5,101 nucleotides of DNA from Rhizobacter sp. (lineage in GTDB: Bacteria > Pseudomonadota > Gammaproteobacteria > Burkholderiales > Burkholderiaceae_C), in the NCBI GenBank assembly GCA_025351675.1, contig JANXVK010000663.1, positions 1 to 5,101 on the forward strand, read 5' to 3'. This document shows positions 1 to 5,101 of this stretch, piece after piece. A program made the translations under genes and the position numbers. Positions within the stretch are counted from its first letter, which is position 1. Each line of letters starts with the position of its first letter. The notes beneath the pieces were generated by a model. It searched no databases, was not told where the DNA came from, and saw only the letters and a program-made list of their open reading frames with translations.

Positions 1-125
1 TTCAGTTGTACTTCCGCCGCGACGAGATTGGCGAAGCCGCGTGGGCACTGCTGAACGAGTTCGATCTGGGCGACTGGATTGGCGTACGCGGCACGACGAT
101 GAAGACGCGCACCGGCGAGCCGACG
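1..125 (+). pseudogene. lysS: Lysyl-tRNA synthetase fragment (anticodon-binding OB-fold part)
   Basis: The plus frame beginning at base 3 encodes 41 residues that read as the N-terminal OB-fold region of class II lysyl-tRNA synthetase, the part that binds the tRNA anticodon. Visible family landmarks are QLYFRRDEIGE (residues 1-11 of the fragment), the DLGDWIGVRG strand (21-30) and KTRTGEPT (34-41), which fits the usual K/R-T-R/K-T-G-E-L/P pattern. The frame is open to the left edge, so the 5' part lies outside. On the right a TGA at 126-128 appears exactly where the family continues with a valine and the rest of the anticodon domain. The whole catalytic domain is therefore absent here. From this point the sequence becomes the antisense of a LysR gene. 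The piece cannot be functional as it stands. Family identification is from recognised motifs; whether the break is biological or an assembly artefact is undecided. Confidence 0.72.
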
Positions 126-751
126 TGATGGTCGAACAGCCGTTCAATGAACTTGTGGGGGCCGGAGTTTCGCGAGAAGCTCAGGATCGGAAACGCCACC
201 AGGTCGGCAAGCGTCAGCGCCTCGTTGTGCAGGCCAAGACGGGTTGCGGCCACCCAGCGCAGCGGAAGGTCGCACAACGGCAGGTTTTGCACCATCGGGC
301 CGACGATCGAATCCGTCTGCAATACGAGATCGAGATTGCCGCGAGAAAACTGGTCGATCAGGTGGATGGTCGTGTCGTCGGTCAATTCGATCTCCAGCTG
401 CGGGTAGCTCTGGTGGACAGAAGCAACGAATTGCGGAAACCAGGAATGAATGATCGACTCGATGACGCCGATGCGGACCGTCCCGACGTAAAGCTTGCGA
501 TTGCCCATGCACTCGCGCATTTCATGCATGGTTCGAACCAGCCGCACCGCGTAGACGAGGGCCTTGCTGCCGTCGAGCGTCAAGGTGACGTCGCGCGCGC
601 CGCGATCGAACAGACGCACACCGAAATCCTGCTCGAGTGTGGCGATCCGGCTCGACACGGCGGCCTGCGTCGTGTGAAGCTTTTCGGCGGTCATGCGAAA
701 GTTTCGCAGCTGGGCCAGCCACACGAAAGTCTCCAGGAAGCGAACGTTCAT
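2..751 (-). pseudogene. LysR-type transcriptional regulator, C-terminally truncated
   Basis: This is a LysR-family regulator: a DNA-binding protein with an N-terminal winged helix-turn-helix and a periplasmic-binding-protein-like effector domain. The open frame has 249 codons from the ATG at 751. Residues 1-60 carry the canonical HTH: FLETFVWLAQLRNF, then AAVSSRIATLEQDFGVRLFD and the wing. Residues from about 90 match the effector domain (VGTVRIGVIESI, then YPQLEIEL, then RGNLDLVLQ). Recognisable LysR sequence stops near residue 210-216 (about base 105-122). The last roughly 35 residues are an antisense translation of the lysyl-tRNA synthetase fragment and end at a TGA at base 2-4. Family members are usually about 290-310 residues, so 80-100 residues, including half of effector subdomain II, are missing. 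The gene lies 39 nt downstream of the DUF2848 gene on the same strand, not divergent as is typical for LysR regulators, so the two may have been co-transcribed. DNA binding might survive; normal effector response is unlikely. Confidence 0.82.
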
Positions 752-790
752 GGCGCGATCGCCCTGGTGATCAGTGAAACGCGATGAGCC

Positions 791-1489
791 TCATGAGACG
801 ACGGCAAGTGCTTCGACCGAATAGCGATGGGTAAGACTGCATTCGCGGTGCGGATCGAACAGCTCCATGGCAAACGATCGCGCCGACCGGATGCCGCCGA
901 TCGCCGCGAGTGTGCCGCAGCTCATCGCCGTACCAATCGCAAGGCTGCTGCCGGCCAGACCGATGCTGCGGTAATAGCCGGCGATCAATTCGATGGGACT
1001 GCGCAGGGCGGCGAGGCTGCCTTCCTGGTAGGTGAGCGTCGCGCCGTTTTCCTCGATCGTCGAGCGCAGGATCAGGTCGTCCCAATGCGCCGCCACATCG
1101 GCGAAGCGCCAGGCGCTGGCCGCCACCGGCTTTGCGCACACCTGCTTCGAGATGGCGACACTCTGAGCTTCGAGGCGGCGGTCGGTGTGGTCGGAAACCA
1201 GGCTCACGAATATTTCACTGCCTGTGGCAAACATAAAGACTTCGGCTTCACCCGACGAATCCGTGCCCAGCACTTGAATCATCGGCGCTTGGGTTAGCTG
1301 GGCGGCGGCAACGCGGTAGTACAACGGGTAGGCGCTCGGACGTGGCACGCCCAAGTCCGCAAGCTCCTGGATGTGATGCTCAATGGCTTCGACGTCGCGC
1401 CCAGCCCAGCCGGCCACGACGAGCGAATCGATATCGACCGCGACGAAACACGGCATCGCCGTATCGATGATTTGGAACGAGAGCTTCAT
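791..1489 (-). CDS. DUF2848 family protein
   Basis: A complete 232-residue frame from ATG (1489) to TGA (791-793). It is recognised as a DUF2848 member by conserved stretches: GWAGRD (residues 27-32), VPRPSAYPLYYRV (48-60), IQVLGTDSSGEAE (71-83), SDHTDRRLE (99-107), SKQVCAKPVA (114-123), CGTLAAIGGIR (191-201) and FAMELFDP (206-213). There is no signal peptide or membrane segment, so it is probably cytoplasmic. The biochemical function of the family is not established as far as I know. The C-terminal glycine-rich stretch followed by an acidic strand resembles the end of fumarylacetoacetate-hydrolase-like proteins, which is only my inference. The protein looks full length and undamaged, unlike its neighbours on both sides. 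Upstream lies non-coding or decayed sequence; downstream is the truncated LysR gene on the same strand. The ribosome binding site before the ATG is weak: a GGGG run about 10 nt upstream. Codon third positions are less extreme in GC than in the operon at the right end. Confidence 0.85.
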   Translation of the reverse strand: MKLSFQIIDTAMPCFVAVDIDSLVVAGWAGRDVEAIEHHIQELADLGVPRPSAYPLYYRVAAAQLTQAPMIQVLGTDSSGEAEVFMFATGSEIFVSLVSDHTDRRLEAQSVAISKQVCAKPVAASAWRFADVAAHWDDLILRSTIEENGATLTYQEGSLAALRSPIELIAGYYRSIGLAGSSLAIGTAMSCGTLAAIGGIRSARSFAMELFDPHRECSLTHRYSVEALAVVS

Positions 1490-2124
1490 GGTGCGTGTGC
1501 CCCGTGATTCACTGAGTTATCCCAAGAACGATGACGCGTCGGACGTCACTGTCCACCTTGCCCGCAAGCGCTTGCGCCGACATTGTAGGGATCGATCTCA
1601 CGGATTGGACCAAACACCGCCAACCGGACCCGCTTACTGGACGCCGTGGGTTCCGGTCGAAAGGCGCTCGACCAAGACGAGGTGCGAGTCGCAGGCAAGC
1701 TGGCGAATACGTTTCCTCAGCGCAGCTGCCGGGTCGAGTTTTGGGAGCCTCGTTCATCATTGAGGCCACGGATTTGTCGGAGCCTGTGGAGTTCGCAATC
1801 GCCTTGCATGGAGCCCGATAAACGGTGGCCACCAAGCACAGCGAAAGTTCGTGAAAACCTCGACCGCCGGATCAGCGCCTGGCCTTCCGGCTCGGCCGGC
1901 GGAACAAGAGAGTGCGATGTAGAACATGCGTTGACGGGATTGCGCGGCCGGTTGACGTCACGTTTTGGCTCTGCGCACCGTTCGGGGCTGCGCGGAGCCC
2001 GACTGACGGAGGGGCGAGCGCTAAAAATTCAGCGCCTCTCGCAGCAAACTTGCGGGCGATTGAAGTACGGCGGCTCGGGCTCTGGGCATAGCTCGTCGTA
2101 CCAATCGCTTCGGACCGCATCATC
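1490..2124. other. Gene-free, probably decayed stretch
   Basis: No intact gene can be supported in these roughly 635 bases. Open frames here are short, overlap on both strands and lack convincing family patterns. One suggestive piece is a plus frame from ATG 1531 whose residues 13-25 (SACADIVGIDLTD) resemble the N-terminal strand of TauD/TfdA-type 2-oxoglutarate-dependent dioxygenases. After a shift of frame, a stretch around 1640-1715 (GRKALDQDEVRVAGKLANTF) could be the next part of such a protein. This is too weak to call as a gene. Two small inverted repeats occur (1985-2000 and 2018-2035) without a following T-run. The promoter of the DUF2848 gene should lie in the first part of this stretch, but no clear -35/-10 pair stands out. 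Confidence 0.5.
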
Positions 2125-2272
2125 CGGTGATGACCACTGCCCGCGGGAATCATCGGGAAGCAGCTTTTCTGTGCCGCGACGCGAACATCGAGAAAGAACG
2201 GGCCTGCGTGGTCGACGCGTTCGTCGAGCGCACTCGCCAGCTCCGTCGGTTCGGACACGCGGCGCGCTCCCC
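2125..2272 (-). pseudogene. Acetolactate synthase-like TPP enzyme, C-terminal tail only
   Basis: Reading the minus strand from about 2272, roughly 45-48 residues match the end of the C-terminal thiamine-diphosphate-binding domain of acetolactate synthase large-subunit-type enzymes, which condense pyruvate with a 2-oxoacid in branched-chain amino acid synthesis. The frame gives GARRVSEPTELASALDERV, then GPFFLDVRV, then the near-diagnostic CFPMIPAGSGHHRMM just before the expected end of the protein. Full members have about 550-600 residues, so more than 90 percent is missing. There is no upstream start: a TGA lies in frame at 2277-2279, already inside the Lrp-type fragment on the opposite strand. 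Downstream the frame runs on without a stop to 1872, well past the family's usual end; another minus frame would stop at 2029-2031, so an indel near 2120 may have removed the natural end. Related TPP enzymes such as other decarboxylases are possible alternatives. Confidence 0.62.
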
Positions 2273-2274
2273 AG

Positions 2275-2501
2275 CATCACAACGACGAGACCCTGTACGA
2301 GTTCGGTCGCGTGCTGGCCACGATCCCCGAGGTCCTCGAGACCTACCTGGTCTCCGGGGACTGCGACTTCTACATCCGCATCGCGGTTCGCGACACGCGC
2401 GACTGCTGCGCGAGAAGTTCTACAAGATCCCGGGCCTTCGCCACAGCAAGTTGCATTTCGTGCTGCGGGTGCTGAAGGAAGCCAGCGTTTCCTTGGTGTA
2501 G
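2275..2501 (+). pseudogene. Lrp/AsnC family regulator, C-terminal domain remnant with frameshift
   Basis: The plus strand encodes the C-terminal ligand-binding (RAM/AsnC) domain of an Lrp-type feast-or-famine regulator in two frames. The first (2281 to about 2403) gives NDETLYEFGRVLATIPEVLE, then YLVSGDCDFYIRIAVRDT, which contains the family's IPEVLE..Y.V(S/T)G(D)xD pattern. The second (about 2403 to 2501) gives LLREKFYKIPGLRHSKLHF and VLRVLKEASVSLV followed by TAG, the usual ending of the family. Joining the two requires restoring a number of bases equal to 1 modulo 3 at about 2398-2405, probably 10 nt by comparison with the family spacing. The N-terminal helix-turn-helix domain (roughly the first 60-75 residues) is absent; upstream of about 2275 the DNA is instead the antisense of an acetolactate-synthase-like tail. 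There is no start codon in a sensible place. With both a missing DNA-binding domain and a frameshift this is a dead gene. Confidence 0.74.
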
Positions 2502-2535
2502 GTAGCGGCGCGATCGACGACAACGCGTCGCGCAG

Positions 2536-2900
2536 TCAGCGCAGGGTGGTCAGCCAAGCGCCAGCATCTGGCTGGTCATCGAACTTCAACTCGGCGTCGA
2601 ACAGGCTTTCGCCGCACTCGGACGGCATCCCTGGCAGCCCGCGGCCAATGCAATCGCGCCACCTCTCGCGCAAATCATCGTCGGCAAGAGGATTCCGCAG
2701 CGAGCCGGGCGAGGCGACGATGGTGCGCGCAAAACGCCTGCCATTGGCGTAGTCCAAGGTCGCGAGGACCGGCGCACCGATACCCCGGCCGATTCAGGCA
2801 TGGATGCACCGCTTCAACAACGTTGCCACGTCCTGCCCGCCCAACTGCCTCGGCTGGGTCCGGGCGCTCGACCCGCACGCACAAACCGTGTAACGCCGGG
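2536..2900 (-). pseudogene. MmgE/PrpD family protein, C-terminal remnant with in-frame stop
   Basis: A minus-strand frame ending at TGA 2536-2538 carries the C-terminal end typical of MmgE/PrpD proteins (2-methylcitrate dehydratase-like and related enzymes). From about 2790 it reads GAPVLATLDYANGRRFARTI, then SPGSLRNPLADDDLRERWRDC and a closing LFDAELKF...PDAGAWL segment. The order 'NGRRF ... P(G)xxxNPLxDDDLxxKxxxC' is the family landmark. The same frame continues upstream of a single TGA at 2794-2796 as YTVCACGSS...GGQDVATLLKRC (2892 down to about 2805). That stretch fits the family's 'YxVAxAL ... DxxVxxLMxR' segment in spacing. Complete members have about 450 residues, so roughly three quarters is missing. 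The remnant lies downstream of the SUI1 gene in the same direction and converges on the Lrp-type remnant, with 34 nt between their stops. Identification of the family is fairly good for 2536-2793 and weaker upstream of the stop. Confidence 0.6.
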
Positions 2901-2991
2901 CGGTGCAGCGCTGACTGCGAGAGCTTCCAGCGTGTCCGCCGAGGCGTCCGAAGCCGACGCCAGCCGCACGCCGCACGCCGCCGCAATGGTG

Positions 2992-3351
2992 TCATCCGCC
3001 CGCGCGCTTGACGCTCCGGCCGTCCTTCTTCAACAGCTCGACCACGCGTTCCACGTGATCGCCCTGAATCTCGATGACGCCGTCTTTCACGGTGCCGCCA
3101 GACCCGCAGGCCGCCTTCAGCTGCTTGCCCAGCGCCGCGAGCGCCGCGGCATCGAGCGCGAGGCCCTTGACCAGCGTCACGCCTTTGCCGGCGCGGCCTT
3201 TGGTCTCGCGCGAGACGCGCACGATGCCGTCGCCGGCCGGCACCGCGGACTGCCCGCAGACGCATGTTTTGACCGGCTGCCGGCACTCCGGGCAAATGCG
3301 ACCGGCGTCGGTCGAATAGACGAGCCCGCCGCCCGTGGCGCGACCCTTCAT
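2992..3351 (-). CDS. yciH: SUI1/YciH-type translation initiation factor homologue
   Basis: A complete 119-residue protein of the bacterial SUI1 (eIF1-like) family, small cytosolic proteins thought to act on 30S initiation complexes and start-site fidelity. The N-terminal part has GLVYSTDAGRICPEC with cysteines at 20, 23, 30 and 32 (CxxC-x6-CxC), a possible small metal-binding knuckle common in these bacterial members. The eIF1-like domain follows: VRVSRETKGRAGKGVTLVKG (residues 45-64), KQLKAACGSGGTVKDGVIEI (77-96) and QGDH (97-100), ending in KDGRSVKRAGG. Length and ending are normal for the family. The ATG at 3349-3351 shares the sequence ATGA with the stop of the upstream oxidoreductase gene, and there is no strong ribosome binding site of its own, so translation is probably coupled. 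It is the last intact gene of the operon. An upstream-extended reading of this frame to 3915 lies antisense-like over the oxidoreductase gene in another frame and was not chosen. Confidence 0.94.
   Translation of the reverse strand: MKGRATGGGLVYSTDAGRICPECRQPVKTCVCGQSAVPAGDGIVRVSRETKGRAGKGVTLVKGLALDAAALAALGKQLKAACGSGGTVKDGVIEIQGDHVERVVELLKKDGRSVKRAGG
3348..3351 (-). promoter_or_regulatory. ATGA stop/start overlap (translational coupling)
   Basis: The minus strand reads ATGA: the ATG opens the SUI1 gene and the TGA closes the oxidoreductase gene. The sequence just before it has only a weak GAAG some 12-13 nt upstream, so initiation of SUI1 probably depends on ribosomes that have just finished the oxidoreductase. 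Confidence 0.7.
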
Positions 3352-4244
3352 CGGCGGATGATCTTCGCGCCGGTCAGCTGCTCCTGCGCCTCGACCAGCG
3401 CCGGTACGTGCTTGTGGCCGTGCCCGAGCGCACTCGCGATCGCGAGCGACTGGTGCACCGCCTCGCCGACGATCGACGGCACGTTCAATGACTCGGCCAG
3501 GTGCGTGTAGTAGCGCAAGTCCTTGCGCGCGTTGTCGAGCTCGAACTTCAGGCCGCTCATGTCGCCGTCGAGCGTCTTGGCCATCGCCTGGAACAGGCCC
3601 GAGTTGACCCCGCCGGCCGACACCAGCTCGACCAGCTTCTTCAGGTCGACACCCGCGCGTTGGCCCGTCGCGAAGGCCTCGGCGGTGGCGGTGCAGATCG
3701 CCTGCGCGATGAAGTTGTTGAGCAGCTTGATCGTGTGGCCGGCGCCGGGGCCACCGACGTGGATGACGTTCTCGGCGAAGGCCGCGAGCACCGGCTTCAA
3801 CAGCGCGAAGTGCGCATCGCTCGCGCCGACCATCACGTTCAGCTTGCCGAGTTCGGCCTCGACCGGCGTGCGCGCGAGCGGCGCGTCGATGAAGCTCACG
3901 CCGGCGGCGTCGCATTGCGCGCGCAGCTTGTTCGTGGATTCGGGCTCGCTGGTCGAACAGTCGACGATTACCAAGCCCTGCTTGCCGGCCGACAGCAGCC
4001 CGTTCGCGCCCGTCACCGCCGCCTCGACCTGCGGCGAGCCGGTCACGCAGATGAACACGATCTCGCAGGCCTGCGCGAGCGCTGCCGGCGAGGCCGCTTC
4101 GGTTGCGCCGGCCGCGAGCAGATCGGCGACCCGCTCCCGGTTGCGGTGCACCGTCAGCGCGAGCGGGTGGCCTTTCGCGCGCAAGTTTTTCGCCATCCCG
4201 TGGCCCATCAATCCCGATGCGCCGATGAAACCGATCTTCTGCAT
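3348..4244 (-). CDS. NAD(P)-dependent oxidoreductase, 3-hydroxyisobutyrate dehydrogenase family
   Basis: A 298-residue beta-hydroxyacid dehydrogenase, cytosolic, expected to oxidise a small 3-hydroxy acid or reduce a semialdehyde with NAD(P). The Rossmann nucleotide loop is IGFIGASGLMGHGMAKNL (residues 4-21). VHRNRERV (32-39) follows the second strand; the arginines there hint at NADP preference (inference). CVTGSPQVEAAV (66-77) and VDCSTSEP (94-101) are typical inner-domain motifs. The substrate-loop position reads DAPLARTPVEAELGKL (120-135) instead of the usual DAPVSGG pattern. The catalytic lysine is K173 in GAGHTIKLLNNF, with N176 and N177 supporting it. The helical C-terminal domain fills the rest. 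The ATG at 4244 was chosen because it starts directly at the Rossmann strand, has GGAG 8 nt upstream and lies 5 nt after the stop of the transporter-type gene. The longer reading to 4472 only translates that gene out of frame. Substrate is not predictable from sequence. Confidence 0.93.
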   Translation of the reverse strand: MQKIGFIGASGLMGHGMAKNLRAKGHPLALTVHRNRERVADLLAAGATEAASPAALAQACEIVFICVTGSPQVEAAVTGANGLLSAGKQGLVIVDCSTSEPESTNKLRAQCDAAGVSFIDAPLARTPVEAELGKLNVMVGASDAHFALLKPVLAAFAENVIHVGGPGAGHTIKLLNNFIAQAICTATAEAFATGQRAGVDLKKLVELVSAGGVNSGLFQAMAKTLDGDMSGLKFELDNARKDLRYYTHLAESLNVPSIVGEAVHQSLAIASALGHGHKHVPALVEAQEQLTGAKIIRR

Positions 4245-4249
4245 GCCGT

Positions 4250-5101
4250 TCACTCCAGTTTGATATTGGCTGACTTGATGACGGCCGCCCACTTCGCGAC
4301 CTCGGCCTTCTGGAACGCCGCGATCTGCTCGATTGTCATCTCCGAGCCCTGCATGCCGAGCTTGGTGACGCGCTCCTGCATCTCGGGCTCCTTCAGGATC
4401 TTGCCGATGTCGGCGTGCAGCTTGTCGACCACGGGTTTGGGCGTGCCGGCCGGCGCGAAGATCGCCTGCCACGAGATCACCTCGTAATCGGCCAGGCCGG
4501 CGACGCCGCTCTCGGCCACCGTCGGCACGTTGGGCATCGTCGACAGCCGCTTCGCCGAGGTCACCGCGAGCGCGCGCAGCTTGCCGCTTTCGATGTGCGG
4601 GCCGGCGACGACCGTGGTGTCGAACATCATGTCGACCTGGCCGGCCATCACGTCCTGGATCGCCGGGCCGCTGCCCTTGTACGGGATGTGCGTGATCTCG
4701 ATGCCGGCCTTCGCCTTCAGCAGCTCCAACGCCAGGTGCTGCGAGGTGCCCCTGCCGGCTGAGGCCGAGTTCAGCGGTTTCTTCGCCTTGGCGGCGGCGA
4801 CCACGTCGGCGAGTGTTTTGTACGGGCTCGCCTGGTTGACGACCAGCACGACCGGATTCGTGCCGATCAAGGTGATCGGCACGAAGGACTTGATCGGGTC
4901 GTAGCCGAGTTTCGGGTACAGGCTCACGTTGATCGCGTGCGAGCTGATCGTGCCACCGAGCAGCGTGTAGCCGTCGAGCGCGGCGCGGGCCGCGATCTCG
5001 GAGCCGAGGCTGCCGCCGGCACCGCCGCGGTTGTCGATCACGATCGTCGTGCCGAGCGCGGTGCCGAGCTTCTGGCCGATCAGGCGGCCGAGCACATCGG
5101 T
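4250..5101 (-). CDS. Bug family tripartite tricarboxylate transporter substrate-binding protein (partial)
   Basis: A periplasmic binding protein of the Bug/TctC family, which captures carboxylates or related small molecules, often for a TctAB permease or as a stand-alone sensor. The reading enters the window at the right edge (first codons T-D-V-L-G-R) and ends at TGA 4250-4252, giving 283 residues. Complete members have about 320-330 with signal peptide, so about 40-45 N-terminal residues including the export signal lie outside. The GTG at 5093-5095 is an internal valine, not the start. Landmarks in order: VIDNRGGAGGSLGSEIAARA, DGYTLL, YDPIKSFVPITLIGTNPVVL, SASAGRGTSQHLALELLK, HIPYKGSGPAIQDVMAGQVD, RALAVTSAKR, VPTVAESG, and WQAIFAPAGTPKPVVDKLH near the C-terminal lobe. 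No TctA or TctB permease gene is visible here. It is the first gene seen of the operon; the promoter must be beyond the right edge. The protein appears undamaged. Confidence 0.95.
   Translation of the reverse strand, partial: TDVLGRLIGQKLGTALGTTIVIDNRGGAGGSLGSEIAARAALDGYTLLGGTISSHAINVSLYPKLGYDPIKSFVPITLIGTNPVVLVVNQASPYKTLADVVAAAKAKKPLNSASAGRGTSQHLALELLKAKAGIEITHIPYKGSGPAIQDVMAGQVDMMFDTTVVAGPHIESGKLRALAVTSAKRLSTMPNVPTVAESGVAGLADYEVISWQAIFAPAGTPKPVVDKLHADIGKILKEPEMQERVTKLGMQGSEMTIEQIAAFQKAEVAKWAAVIKSANIKLE
4253..4256 (-). promoter_or_regulatory. Ribosome binding site of the oxidoreductase gene
   Basis: On the minus strand GGAG lies inside the last codons of the Bug protein gene, 8 nt before the ATG at 4244, with the Bug stop TGA between them. 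The position fixes the oxidoreductase start and suggests that ribosomes ending the first gene can restart on the second. Confidence 0.75.

Noticed and set aside
755..762. GCGATCGC palindrome between DUF2848 and LysR
   Set aside because: A single copy of an 8-base palindrome common in GC-rich genomes; no sign of a repeat family here.
41..787. Plus-strand open frame of 248 codons over the LysR gene
   Set aside because: Antisense of a recognised LysR helix-turn-helix and effector domain; its composition is that of a shadow frame.
1504..1512. Palindrome GTGATTCAC upstream of DUF2848 as an operator
   Set aside because: Only four-base arms, not repeated in the window, and not placed in a clear promoter; no support for a binding site.
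1985..2036. Two inverted repeats (GGGCT/AGCCC and GCGCT/AGCGC) as possible terminators
   Set aside because: Five-base stems, no T-run after either on a useful strand, and no intact gene ends there; expected by chance in GC-rich DNA.
1646..2752. Plus-strand open frame of 368 codons across the decayed strip
   Set aside because: It crosses the Lrp-type fragment in the wrong frame and the other remnants antisense, is full of Ser/Arg/Pro, and shows no domain. It is open only because GC-rich DNA has few stops.
1490..2990. Insertion sequence, phage integrase or attachment-site explanation for the broken genes
   Set aside because: No transposase or integrase motifs, no terminal inverted repeats and no flanking direct repeats or tRNA could be found at the junctions.
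2800..3510. Plus-strand open frame of 236 codons opposite SUI1
   Set aside because: Antisense to SUI1 and the end of the oxidoreductase; no recognisable protein pattern.
3501..4487. Long plus-strand open frames (328 and 246 codons) opposite the oxidoreductase gene
   Set aside because: They lie antisense to a clearly recognised protein, have no family pattern and are rich in Arg, Ala and His runs, the usual result of GC-rich third positions read on the other strand.

Overview
The window is GC-rich DNA whose intact genes look like a Burkholderiales-type betaproteobacterium. The pointers are a Bug-family tripartite tricarboxylate transporter (TTT) binding protein, a beta-hydroxyacid dehydrogenase, a bacterial SUI1/YciH protein and a DUF2848 protein. 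This assignment rests on gene content and protein style only; no search was run.

Right part (about 2990-5101, all minus strand, read right to left): a tight operon of a Bug solute-binding protein (N-terminus beyond the window edge), then a 3-hydroxyisobutyrate dehydrogenase-like NAD(P)-dependent oxidoreductase 5 nt downstream, then a SUI1/YciH translation-initiation-factor homologue that overlaps the oxidoreductase stop by the 4 nt ATGA. Binding protein plus dehydrogenase suggests uptake and oxidation of a small organic acid, substrate unknown. The SUI1 gene looks like a translationally coupled passenger.

Middle part (about 1490-2990): no intact gene. It holds recognisable gene remnants. One is the C-terminal end of an MmgE/PrpD-like protein (minus, one in-frame stop). 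Another is the C-terminal ligand-binding domain of an Lrp/AsnC regulator (plus, frameshifted). A third is the C-terminal tail of an acetolactate-synthase-like thiamine-diphosphate enzyme (minus). The Lrp and acetolactate synthase pieces have both lost their 5' parts at the same point near 2270, as expected if one internal deletion removed the middle of a divergent gene pair. From about 1490 to 2120 there is only unassignable or very degenerate sequence.

Left part (1-1489): an intact DUF2848 gene (minus), followed 39 nt downstream on the same strand by a LysR-type regulator that lacks its last 80-100 residues. The LysR frame runs antisense into a fragment of a class II lysyl-tRNA synthetase (plus, first 125 bases). 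The junction at about 105-127 can be read as either gene for roughly 20 bases. It is either a real deletion joining two convergent genes or an assembly/cloning chimera.

Overall the window reads as a live catabolic-type operon next to a strip of decayed genes and a truncated regulator. I see no CRISPR, tRNA, rRNA, insertion sequence or novel defence-like system. The most unusual points are the two gene-fusion junctions and the coupling of SUI1 to a metabolic operon.
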